A stretch of DNA of 57,684 bases from assembly GCA_964574215.1 (NCBI GenBank), contig CAZNLR010000033.1:1-57684 (forward strand). The letters are read 5' to 3'. The position numbers and the translations under genes are program-made. This DNA is from GCA-2725625 sp964574215. GTDB taxonomy: Bacteria; Pseudomonadota; Alphaproteobacteria; Rhodospirillales; UBA2165. The first letter of the stretch is position 1; every line of letters starts with the position of its first letter. A model generated the notes under the pieces. It saw nothing but the letters and a program-made list of their open reading frames with translations. It did no database searches and was not told the DNA's origin. Positions 34,463 to 41,941 of this stretch are shown in pieces.

Positions 34463-35830
34463 ATGACCTCATCCACCTGGCGAACCATACAACACCATTC
34501 CGGCGATATCTTTCGGCTTGCCGTTCCGACCATTGCTTCCCGCGCAGGCTTCATGATCATGATGATCGTGGATACCGTCATGGTCGGACATTATTCGGCC
34601 CGGGAACTTGCTTATCAAAGTATCGGCTTGGCGCCGATGATGTTCATTATGGTCACCAGCTTTGGCCTGCTTACGGGCGCCATGGTGGTCACCGCGTATA
34701 ACCGCGGGGCCGGTCTGCATGACGAATGTGGCCCGGTCTGGTGGCGTTCGGTTTTCTACGCAACAATTCTCGGGCTGGTCGGGCTGGCACTATCGTTATT
34801 TGGCGAAGAATTCCTGGCGCTTACAGGGCAAAGCGACGAGTTGGTAAGTGGGGGCGGTCGAATTATCCGAATATTGGGTTACGGCGCCCCACCTATGTTT
34901 ATCTATGTAGCCAGCGCCTTCTTCCTGGAAGGTCTGAAGAGACCAATGTTCGCCATGTACATGATGATTGTCGGGAACATTGTGAATGTCGGGCTGAACT
35001 GGGTACTCATATTCGGCCAATTCGGAATGCCCGAGATGGGTGCCGAAGGATCGGCGTGGGCGACCGTCGGCGTAAGAATGATTTTGGCGACCTCCATTAT
35101 TTTCTTTATCTGGTTTCTCCCCGACCGGCTTGAACTGGGCATCCCGAAACGTCCGAAAATTCTATTCGTCGGCGGATGGCGAGAATGGAGTCAGCAAAGA
35201 AAGATAGGGTACGGGGCCGGTGTTAGTAATGGACTAGAATCAGCAGCCTTTTCCAGCATGAGTCTGATGGCGGGCCTATTGGGCGTATTGTCATTGGGGT
35301 CGTACTCGATCGCCTTTAACATGCTGGCGCTCGTTTACATGATCGCCCTTGGCTCCGGTTCAGCAACGGCAGTGTGCGTCGGCAACGCGCATGGGCGCAA
35401 AGATTATCGCGATATGGCGTTCGCTGGATGGATCGGGCTAAGTCTGACTGTTCTCACCATGGCTGCGTTTGGCAGTGGCCTGCTAATATTTAACACCCAA
35501 ATTGCTACAGGATTCACCGGAGATGCTGAATTGGCAAAACTGGCGGCTCCCTTGATCGCGTTTGTTTCAATTGTTGTGGTCGCAGACGGCGGCCAATCCG
35601 TCATGGCTCATGCATTGAGGGGCCGGGGAGAAACCTGGTCTCCTGCCGCCATGCACGTCGTGTCTTATCTGTTAATTATGATTCCGTTGGCCTGGTATCT
35701 GGCTCACGCAATCGACCGGGGAGCTCGGGGTTTGTTCGAAGCTATTCTCATCGCCAGCTTGGTATCGCTGACACTATTGTCTTTTCAATTTTGGCGATTA
35801 TCCAGAAGAGATCGGCTAAAGAGTCTATGA
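34463..35830 (+). CDS. MATE-family efflux transporter
   Basis: 455 residues with twelve hydrophobic helices in two bundles. The N-terminal repeat has AVPTIASRAGFMIMMIVDTVMVGHYS and the second ESAAFSSMSLMAGLLGVLSLGSYSIAFN, matching the MATE pseudo-twofold layout. It would export cationic compounds or drugs in exchange for H+ or Na+. Its last six bases overlap the 3' end of the convergent DksA-type gene. Confidence 0.93.
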   Translation: MTSSTWRTIQHHSGDIFRLAVPTIASRAGFMIMMIVDTVMVGHYSARELAYQSIGLAPMMFIMVTSFGLLTGAMVVTAYNRGAGLHDECGPVWWRSVFYATILGLVGLALSLFGEEFLALTGQSDELVSGGGRIIRILGYGAPPMFIYVASAFFLEGLKRPMFAMYMMIVGNIVNVGLNWVLIFGQFGMPEMGAEGSAWATVGVRMILATSIIFFIWFLPDRLELGIPKRPKILFVGGWREWSQQRKIGYGAGVSNGLESAAFSSMSLMAGLLGVLSLGSYSIAFNMLALVYMIALGSGSATAVCVGNAHGRKDYRDMAFAGWIGLSLTVLTMAAFGSGLLIFNTQIATGFTGDAELAKLAAPLIAFVSIVVVADGGQSVMAHALRGRGETWSPAAMHVVSYLLIMIPLAWYLAHAIDRGARGLFEAILIASLVSLTLLSFQFWRLSRRDRLKSL

Positions 35831-36160
35831 CCCGGCGCAATCCACGCACAACGGCGCCGCCGGATCGAATTCCAGGCGCTTGGGGGATATATCTTCACCG
35901 CATCGGGTGCAATAGCCGTATTCACCTTCTTCGATACGGGCCAGGGCCGCTTCTATTTTCTGCAACTCGAAATCACGCCGCCGTTCCTGTTCCAGCGCCA
36001 TTTCCTGGACCTGCATGGCATCCATGCGGGACAACCGCCCCACTTGCGACTGATCGAGTTCCACCGGTTTGCGGTCGTCCTCCGTCGCCTCGGCAAGCCG
36101 TTTGATCTTGTCCCGTTCGGTTTCCAGCCGGGACTTTATTTTATCCAATTTTTTGCTCAT
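35825..36160 (-). CDS. TraR/DksA-family zinc finger protein
   Basis: 111 residues: a coiled-coil hairpin (about 1-75, rich in Glu/Arg/Gln) followed by a four-cysteine zinc finger, C-T-R-C, 17 residues, C-V-D-C. It is shorter than true DksA (about 150), and the coil tip lacks a clear DxxDxA motif, so it belongs with the short DksA-like proteins that bind RNA polymerase's secondary channel. Convergent with the MATE gene. Confidence 0.9.
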   Translation of the reverse strand: MSKKLDKIKSRLETERDKIKRLAEATEDDRKPVELDQSQVGRLSRMDAMQVQEMALEQERRRDFELQKIEAALARIEEGEYGYCTRCGEDISPKRLEFDPAAPLCVDCAGS

Positions 36161-36197
36161 GAAATTAATACTAGCACAAACGGACTGACCGTCGACT

Positions 36198-36956
36198 CTA
36201 GACCATGGTAAAAATCGTCCGCATCATCAGGGCAATACCGACGATGACCAAAAAATAGAGCAGGAATTTCTTGAAACCGGTATCGGAGACGCGCCGGAAT
36301 ACCCTTGTCCCTACCCAGGTAAACCCCAACATCACCGGCAACATAAGAGCAATCGGCGGCAGGATTTCCAGCCCGAACCCTCCGGCAAATACAATAACGA
36401 TTACGGAAAAACTTTGCTTGATAAAAGAGAAGCAATTGAGGCTCGCCCGCATGGCCAGTGCCGGCGTCCCGCCCGCCAGCAAATAAAGGGCGATGGGCGG
36501 CCCCCCGACTGATGTCGCGGTTCCGGCGGTTCCCGAAACAAGTCCCACCAAGAAGGAAAGGGAAAAAGGTTTTCTGCCGTGATAGGACCAGCCGCTCAAC
36601 ATCATCAAGGCCGATATGATAACCATCGAAGCGATGGCGATGCGCATGAAATCGGCAGAAAAGACCAACAAAATATAGGCGCCGATGGGCGTCGCTACGA
36701 GCCCGCCAATCAGTATCGGCGTCACCGGTTTCCAATCCGCCTGTTTCACCGCGCGGGGAACCAGCGGCATAGTTGCCATGGCGTCGATACTCATGCCGAT
36801 CAGCACGGCCGGCGCCGGTTCAATAACGAACGTGAACAGGGGAACCATGATGAGCGTGGTGCCGAAACCGGCGAAACCTCTCATAAAACCGCCGATTGCG
36901 GCGAAACACATGAGAGCGGCGATTTCACCACCACCGTAATTAAGGCTGAATTCCAT
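36198..36956 (-). CDS. TauE/SafE-family permease (first copy)
   Basis: 252 residues from the ATG at 36956; a TTG at 37046 would add 30 residues but is a poor start. About eight membrane helices; the family repeat appears as FMRGFAGFGTTLIMVPLF near the N-terminus and GLVSGTAGTATSVGGPPIALY in the second half. The family exports sulfite, sulfoacetate and similar anions. It diverges from the amidohydrolase gene. Confidence 0.9.
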   Translation of the reverse strand: MEFSLNYGGGEIAALMCFAAIGGFMRGFAGFGTTLIMVPLFTFVIEPAPAVLIGMSIDAMATMPLVPRAVKQADWKPVTPILIGGLVATPIGAYILLVFSADFMRIAIASMVIISALMMLSGWSYHGRKPFSLSFLVGLVSGTAGTATSVGGPPIALYLLAGGTPALAMRASLNCFSFIKQSFSVIVIVFAGGFGLEILPPIALMLPVMLGFTWVGTRVFRRVSDTGFKKFLLYFLVIVGIALMMRTIFTMV

Positions 36957-37163
36957 CTGGGGCCAAAAGATCAGATTTGCGTTTAATTCGTAGAGGGTTG
37001 GAATAATTGAGGTTTGGAGAGTCAATCCGCCGGCCCCAAAAGTCAACCAGTATGATTATCCGTACACTCCCTAATTCGAAACGGTCAAATATGTGTTGTA
37101 GGCCTTTGACCCAGCACTTAATTTATCATGGATTTTTTCAATTATACGGTGAGGCCGCTACTG

Positions 37164-38147
37164 ATGCCTGTGGTTGATATTCATACCCACATGTTTGGCG
37201 ACGCTTGGCTGGAAATGCTCAAAAAGCACGGACAGCCGGTTTATGACGCCAAGACCATGGACGATGGCCGGGATTATTTGATCGAAAAAGGCGCGGCCGC
37301 CTGCGCTTTGGAAAAAGAAGCCTTTGACTACGACCTTCGCGTCAAGCGGATGGATGAAAACGGCATCGATATATCGATTGTCTCGTTAACCTCGCCAAAT
37401 GTATTTTGGGGCCCGCCGGAAATCAGCGCTGAAACGGCAAGGCTCGCCAATGACGACATGGCCGCCGGTCAGACCGCCCATCCCGACCGCATCAGATTTT
37501 TCGCCTCTATCCCATGGGAGCATCCCGATCTTGCACTGGCCGAACTGGAACGGGCGCTGAATATAGGCGCCGTCGGGGTGATGGTAACGGCTAGCATTAA
37601 CGGCAAGCATCTTATTGACCCTATATTCGAGCCCACGTGGCGCGAATTGGATCGGCTGGGTTTGCCCGTGCTGGTTCACCCGACCGCGCCTTTCGGTTCC
37701 AAAGAAGCGGAATTCGGCATCGAACGTATTTTGATGCCGGGCGCCGGATTTATGTTCGACACCACCATCGGTATCGCCCGCATGGCCGTCGACGGCTTCT
37801 TCGAACGCTTTCAAGACGTCAAAATTATCGCCAGCCACGGCGGTGGTTATATTCCCTATGTGGCGGGACGGATTGATATGTTTTTCCAGGAAGAGACTTT
37901 GGCGAAACTCAAAATCACCGAACTGCCCAGCGAATACCTCAAGCGTATTTATTATGACGCCGTACTCTACGATCAGGGTGCATTGGATTTGTGCATCGAC
38001 CTGGCCGGACCCGACAAAGTTCTGTTCGGCACCGATTTCCCCATGCCGTGCAATATTCCGAAATTGTATGAATTGGTGGAGACCCGGCCTTCGGAAGAAG
38101 CGGCGGCGATTAAGGGCGGCAACGCCGTCAAAATGTTCGGGTTGTAA
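37164..38147 (+). CDS. Amidohydrolase of the ACMSD-like decarboxylase family
   Basis: 327 residues if started at the ATG 37164, which has GTGAGG upstream and begins directly before the metal motif; an ATG at 37128 adds 12 residues. Metal and catalytic residues: DIHTHMF (HxH), LVHPT, SHGGGYIPY and GTDFPMP (Asp). This is the amidohydrolase_2 family, with ACMSD and gamma-resorcylate decarboxylase, which remove CO2 from aromatic or muconate acids using Zn or Mn. The exact substrate is not evident. Confidence 0.9.
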   Translation: MPVVDIHTHMFGDAWLEMLKKHGQPVYDAKTMDDGRDYLIEKGAAACALEKEAFDYDLRVKRMDENGIDISIVSLTSPNVFWGPPEISAETARLANDDMAAGQTAHPDRIRFFASIPWEHPDLALAELERALNIGAVGVMVTASINGKHLIDPIFEPTWRELDRLGLPVLVHPTAPFGSKEAEFGIERILMPGAGFMFDTTIGIARMAVDGFFERFQDVKIIASHGGGYIPYVAGRIDMFFQEETLAKLKITELPSEYLKRIYYDAVLYDQGALDLCIDLAGPDKVLFGTDFPMPCNIPKLYELVETRPSEEAAAIKGGNAVKMFGL

Positions 38148-38195
38148 TTCTGCTATTCTCAAATCACTGCTGACTTCATTGTGAAGGGGCTTTTG

Positions 38196-38223
38196 TTGAC
38201 AGATCAGGCTGGTAGTCAATAAT
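38196..38223 (+). promoter_or_regulatory. Promoter of the selenoprotein gene
   Basis: TTGACA (38196-38201), 16 bases, AATAAT (38218-38223), five of six matches at -10. Transcription would start near 38230, just ahead of the gene's start codons. Confidence 0.6.
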
Positions 38224-38239
38224 TCCAGCTTGAGAGGCG

Positions 38240-38812
38240 ATGAAGGCTTGTGCCGTGAAAAAACGTACCAAAATTGCCGTGACTGCCTTCCTGCTATTGG
38301 GAAGCTGGCTGGCCTTTGGTCCCATCGGTTTGGCCTGTGCCGAGGAAAAAATCTCTCTCTCTTCGGCGGTAAAAGACCGATTGATTGCTTTGAAACCGCT
38401 GGCCGGTCCCAGGCTCGATCGGACGGCCTTTAGAGAAAAACCCGTTTTAGTCTCATTTTTCGCCAGTTGGTGACCCCCCTGCTACGCCGAATTCGTGCAA
38501 ATTCGGACCTACCTTGAAGCCGAAGCTCCCGGTAAAGTCACCGTCATCGCCGTCAACTGGCGGGAAGCGGATTTGGCGATTAAACCGCATCGCTTCTATC
38601 GCATGGTGAAACAGTTCCATCCGGATATCAGTGTCGTCATGGGAGATTCAAGAACGGGCCGGGATTTCGACGACGTCAGAAGCATTCCGGCGGTCTATAT
38701 TTTCGACCGGCAAGGGCGGGAAGTATTCCGCCAGGGCGGCGGCTTCGGCCCCGACGGCCTGCACTATCTGAAGCGCGACCAACTGGCCAAAGTGGTCAGG
38801 GATATGCGGTAA
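38240..38812 (+). CDS. Thioredoxin-fold periplasmic selenoprotein (in-frame TGA read as selenocysteine)
   Basis: One frame runs from 38240 to 38812 with a single internal TGA at 38471-38473 (codon 78). The flanking residues read FFASW-TGA-PPCYAEF, so the TGA replaces the first Cys of a TlpA/thioredoxin C-x-x-C active site. Downstream the fold continues intact (VTVIAVNWREAD, cis-Pro segment SIPAVYIFDRQG). A signal peptide places it in the periplasm, cleaved after ACA. A hairpin lies 13 bases after the TGA. The ATG at 38240 has a ribosome site too close; GTG at 38255 with GAAGG 8 bases ahead may be the true start. Alternative: a nonsense mutation in a pseudogene. Expected activity is thiol-disulfide exchange. 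Confidence 0.75.
38487..38506 (+). promoter_or_regulatory. Candidate bacterial SECIS hairpin
   Basis: Perfect 7-bp stem CCGAATT (38487-38493) with AATTCGG (38500-38506) around the loop CGTGCA. The loop starts 20 bases after the TGA codon and has G as its second base, which meets the published general description of bacterial SECIS elements (apical loop 16-37 bases after UGA, G among the first two loop bases). Confidence 0.65.
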
Positions 38813-38816
38813 ACGC

Positions 38817-39566
38817 CTAGCCCATGAATCCGTCCCAGATAAGTTTGATTTCCATGACGATCAGCATGGCAACGACCGCCCCGTTAAACAGGCGGAGCGA
38901 GATATGTCCCATGGCTTTCATCCCCAGATACTGAAATATTGCGAGAGGGATCAGCGCGAGCAGGCCTTCGACCGTCCGTTCGGTGGTGAACATGCCCAGC
39001 CAAATCAACGTGGCGATTTGAACGACATTGAACAATCCGTATACGATGGCGTTATAGAGAACGTAGCTTTCCTTTTTTAGCCGGTAGGAGAAAATCAACG
39101 TCGAGAATACCGGCGCTGAAACGCCGGTTACGCCCTGGAAAAACCCGCCGATCAGGCTGGCAATCGGTGTGATGATCTTATCGGCCATACCGTCGAGCTT
39201 GAAATTTGGTTTCACGGCCAAAAGGATCAGAAACCCGCCGAGGCATACGGCCAGTAAAGTGATGACGATACGATCTTCCCATAGGTCGAGAAACCAGACG
39301 CCGACGACAACCGTCACCGCGGCCGGAACCAATAGGTCGTACCTCAACGGAGTCACCTTTAGCTCACGCCGGTGGGATACGAACAGCCATATATTGGCCG
39401 CCATGTTGGGAATTTGAGCAACCACGATGGCGTGTTCGGCGCCGAGAAAAGTCGCCATGAAAGGTATGGCCACCAAGGGAAAGCCGAGACCGGTCAGCCC
39501 TTTGACAAAAGAGCCGACTGCGAGACCGATTAAAATGATGGAAAGTGAATAGGCGTCAAACGTCAC
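38817..39566 (-). CDS. TauE/SafE-family permease (second copy)
   Basis: 249 residues with about eight membrane helices. Family repeats read SFVKGLTGLGFPLVAIPFMA near the N-terminus and SLIGGFFQGVTGVSAPVFSTLIF in the second half. Start codon is GTG (39566). Likely exporter of sulfite or an organosulfonate-type anion. Convergent with the selenoprotein gene, four bases between stops. Confidence 0.9.
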   Translation of the reverse strand: MTFDAYSLSIILIGLAVGSFVKGLTGLGFPLVAIPFMATFLGAEHAIVVAQIPNMAANIWLFVSHRRELKVTPLRYDLLVPAAVTVVVGVWFLDLWEDRIVITLLAVCLGGFLILLAVKPNFKLDGMADKIITPIASLIGGFFQGVTGVSAPVFSTLIFSYRLKKESYVLYNAIVYGLFNVVQIATLIWLGMFTTERTVEGLLALIPLAIFQYLGMKAMGHISLRLFNGAVVAMLIVMEIKLIWDGFMG

Positions 39567-39583
39567 AGTCGGCGCCGACTACT

Positions 39584-39775
39584 TTAATCCGTGTCGTTCG
39601 CGAGTTCCACGGAATGGATGTGGCGCAAAACGCGGTCAAAACCTTCTTTCGAATCGAGGAGTTTGCGGGGCGAAGAGCCAAGCGAATCACTCATCTTATC
39701 GAGCCATTCTTCGGCTCGTTCTTTGGTACCAAGAACCTCGGTCGCCCGGTCAAGGGCGTCGTCATAATATGACAT
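39584..39775 (-). CDS. Short Xre/MbcA/ParS-type toxin-binding domain protein (DUF2384)
   Basis: 63 residues made only of the C-terminal domain of the MbcA/ParS/Xre antitoxin family: ATEVLG-KERAEEWLD, then a Leu-Gly-Ser turn, then a DS-EGFDRVLRHIHSVE helix. These antitoxins normally carry an additional N-terminal helix-turn-helix and pair with a RES toxin. Neither is present here, so this may be a stand-alone protein with another role. It lies 17 bases upstream of the TauE gene on the same strand and may be co-transcribed. Confidence 0.6.
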   Translation of the reverse strand: MSYYDDALDRATEVLGTKERAEEWLDKMSDSLGSSPRKLLDSKEGFDRVLRHIHSVELANDTD

Positions 39776-39856
39776 AGGTTGTGTTCCTATTCTTGTATTC
39801 GGTCAATATTCCGGCCGGAGGCGCAAAACTAACTGCGCCTCTTAACCGGTAAAAAT

Positions 39857-40111
39857 CTATTTCTTATTCGTGTAGTCAACCCCGGCACCGGCGCCAACGC
39901 CACCCGCGCAGACCAGAAGAGCCGGCGGGAAGAAAGCGACGGCAACACCACATGCGACGACACCAACTGAAGTTCCCGGATTGTCTTTTACGACTTCAAC
40001 AGCTTTGTCGGCGACGTTACCATCTTTTTTCATTTCGTGCTTATCGGCCATGGCGAAACCAGGCACCAGCAGACTGGCAGCGAATAGAGCGATTACGGCA
40101 TACTTGATCAT
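39857..40111 (-). CDS. Small exported protein of unknown function (84 aa)
   Basis: Signal peptide about 1-22 (MIKYAVIALFAASLLVPGFA, then MADKH). The mature part has a charged stretch followed by a Gly/Ala/Val-rich hydrophobic segment with two cysteines (VVACGVAVAFFPPALLVCAGG) that may span the membrane. AGGGG precedes the ATG. No family recognised. Confidence 0.6.
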   Translation of the reverse strand: MIKYAVIALFAASLLVPGFAMADKHEMKKDGNVADKAVEVVKDNPGTSVGVVACGVAVAFFPPALLVCAGGVGAGAGVDYTNKK

Positions 40112-40231
40112 ATTTTTTACCCCTGTGGTTATTTAGGCGTTAAAATTCTTAAAATTACACGCTTACTATAAAACCAATTTCGTCCTGCCGACAAGCATAG
40201 AGAGCGCCGACGGCAACGAAACACCAACCCG

Positions 40232-41812
40232 TTAGTGGCTGGTTCCCTCTGACAAATTAATCTTATTGAACACATTGTATTTGCCCGACGGCTTTTTCAT
40301 CGGGATCCGTTTGACCTCTTTCAGTGTCTTGGCGTCATAAATGACCAGGGCGCCGTTCATATCCCAGACACTGATCAGAACATAGCGGCCATCCTTGGTG
40401 AACTCCGCGTGGGCCGCCGTCTTGCCGGGCTCGGGCCTCAACGTTTCGACAATTTCCAGGGTCTTTTTGTCGATCACGTGCATGACGTCCCGGTGCTTGC
40501 CGAAAAACACATCGACCCAGGCGTAGGGTGAATTTTCGTGGCTCCGCATAAAAAATCCGGGACCCAGGGTCTTGATTTTCTTAACCGTTTTCCAGCTTTC
40601 CATATCGATGACGCTGACCACGTTTTCGCGCAAATGAGGCGTCGCCATGACGTCGCGGCCCTGGTACTTGAAGATAATTCCCGAGCCCAAATGGGGCATG
40701 CTGGAAAGCTCGAGATCGGCAATCTTTTTCCGGACGTCGAGATTGACCACCTGCCCCATCTTGGCGTTTCGCGCCGCGCCCATAACTTCGGCGTAGTGGC
40801 GGTCGAAGAAAAAATCATCCATGTAGTCGTTGATATGGATGCGCCGCCGGCCGAAGGGTTGATGATCGATGATCACACCCTCCACGTGACCTTCCCGGTA
40901 ATTGTGCACGAAACTGCCGTAAATCGGCTCTGCCTTGGGATCGTAGGATAATTCCCAAATTTCCTTCAGATCCTTGAGGGCGACAATGAAACTTTGCCGC
41001 GGCTTAGCCGTATAAACGGCGCTGACCCGTGACGTCTTCTTACCTTTCCGATTGGCCACCGGGATCACTTTATGAGGCGTTAGGTCGCTGGCGTTCAGGA
41101 CGACCAGAGAGTGCGGTAGGAAGTTGCCCACCATCACCCACTTGCCGTCGCCCGAGACGGCGATGTTGCGCGTATTGATGCCGGCGCGGATTTCGGCAAC
41201 GGGTTTCAAACTCCAAAGATCGTATTTGCTGACCCAGCCGTCCCGCGAACCAAGATAGACATAGCGGCCATCCGGTGAATATTTGGCGCCGCCGTGCAAG
41301 GCGTAACGGCTGGGGAAGCGCCAGATGGGTTCGAACTTGTCGCCGTCCAAAATGGTCACGTGATGATCGCCGGTCTCCACCACCGTAAACAGGTTGAGCA
41401 GGTCCGATTTGTGCACCGGCTTGGTCGGCAAATTGTAGGGATGATTGTGAATGACGTGGGACTGCCACATCATCGACTTATCCCACTCCGGTATTTTCGG
41501 CAATTTGGTGTAGATGAAATCGCTGACCGCGGCGATCTGCTCTTTGGACAAGGTTTCCTTGAACGCCGGCATTTGGGTCGCCGGGCGGCCATTGGAGATC
41601 ACGCGGAGAGATTTCTTTTTGCGCAGCCGCCGCAGATTTTCAGGCAGTAAGGCCGGTCCGATCTGGCCCAGCCGGTCGTCGCCATGACAGGCGGCGCAAT
41701 GCTGCTGGTAAACGATCCTGCCGTCTTCTTTAGCCTGCGCCGGTGTCGCCGGCAATGAACCAGCCAATGCAACAGCACCCCAAAGGGCCACGTTTCGAAT
41801 GGTCAACATCAT
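40232..41812 (-). CDS. Cytochrome c / heme d1-domain protein (NirN-like)
   Basis: 526 residues. Signal peptide to about 27, then a cytochrome c domain with heme site C39-A-A-C-H43 and distal Met in QMPAF, then an eight-bladed d1-type propeller from about 130. His in YALHGGAKYSPDGRYVYLGSRDG corresponds to the proximal d1-heme ligand of NirS. Length and layout fit NirN (dihydro-heme d1 dehydrogenase) or a NirS relative; NirS would normally have two conserved distal histidines I cannot place. AAGGAG precedes the ATG. No other nir genes are in the window. Confidence 0.82.
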   Translation of the reverse strand: MMLTIRNVALWGAVALAGSLPATPAQAKEDGRIVYQQHCAACHGDDRLGQIGPALLPENLRRLRKKKSLRVISNGRPATQMPAFKETLSKEQIAAVSDFIYTKLPKIPEWDKSMMWQSHVIHNHPYNLPTKPVHKSDLLNLFTVVETGDHHVTILDGDKFEPIWRFPSRYALHGGAKYSPDGRYVYLGSRDGWVSKYDLWSLKPVAEIRAGINTRNIAVSGDGKWVMVGNFLPHSLVVLNASDLTPHKVIPVANRKGKKTSRVSAVYTAKPRQSFIVALKDLKEIWELSYDPKAEPIYGSFVHNYREGHVEGVIIDHQPFGRRRIHINDYMDDFFFDRHYAEVMGAARNAKMGQVVNLDVRKKIADLELSSMPHLGSGIIFKYQGRDVMATPHLRENVVSVIDMESWKTVKKIKTLGPGFFMRSHENSPYAWVDVFFGKHRDVMHVIDKKTLEIVETLRPEPGKTAAHAEFTKDGRYVLISVWDMNGALVIYDAKTLKEVKRIPMKKPSGKYNVFNKINLSEGTSH

Positions 41813-41861
41813 TCAAATTCTCCTTCGAGGGGCTAAAAACCAAAAATCAGAAAAAAAGTAA

Positions 41862-41875
41862 TTGCTTTAAGTCAA
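41862..41875 (-). promoter_or_regulatory. Possible FNR/DNR-like site upstream of the cytochrome gene
   Basis: Complementary reading TTGAC-TTAA-AGCAA: eight of ten positions of the TTGAT-N4-ATCAA box, 50 bases upstream of the start codon. Such boxes control denitrification genes under low oxygen. Could be chance in an AT-rich spacer. Confidence 0.35.
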
Positions 41876-41881
41876 AAAATG

Positions 41882-41922
41882 AAAAAAAGGGGACATTCTT
41901 AATTTCAATTAGAAATGTCCCC
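41882..41922 (-). terminator. glcB terminator
   Basis: On the minus strand, a stem with arms GGGGACATT and AATGTCCCC (41889-41897 and 41914-41922), extended inward by AATT pairing, is followed by a run of seven T (complement of 41882-41888). It lies 20 bases after the glcB stop. Confidence 0.8.
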
Positions 41923-41941
41923 CCTTTATTTTTGCAAACCT

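Noticed and set aside
35825..36160. Naming the zinc finger protein DksA
   Set aside because: It is shorter than DksA and I could not identify the acidic coil-tip motif, so only the family is given.
38240..38473. Calling the thioredoxin-like gene a pseudogene split by a nonsense codon
   Set aside because: The TGA falls exactly on the first active-site Cys, the remaining frame is intact, and a hairpin lies at the expected SECIS distance; random nonsense would rarely satisfy all three. The alternative stays open until sel genes are checked.
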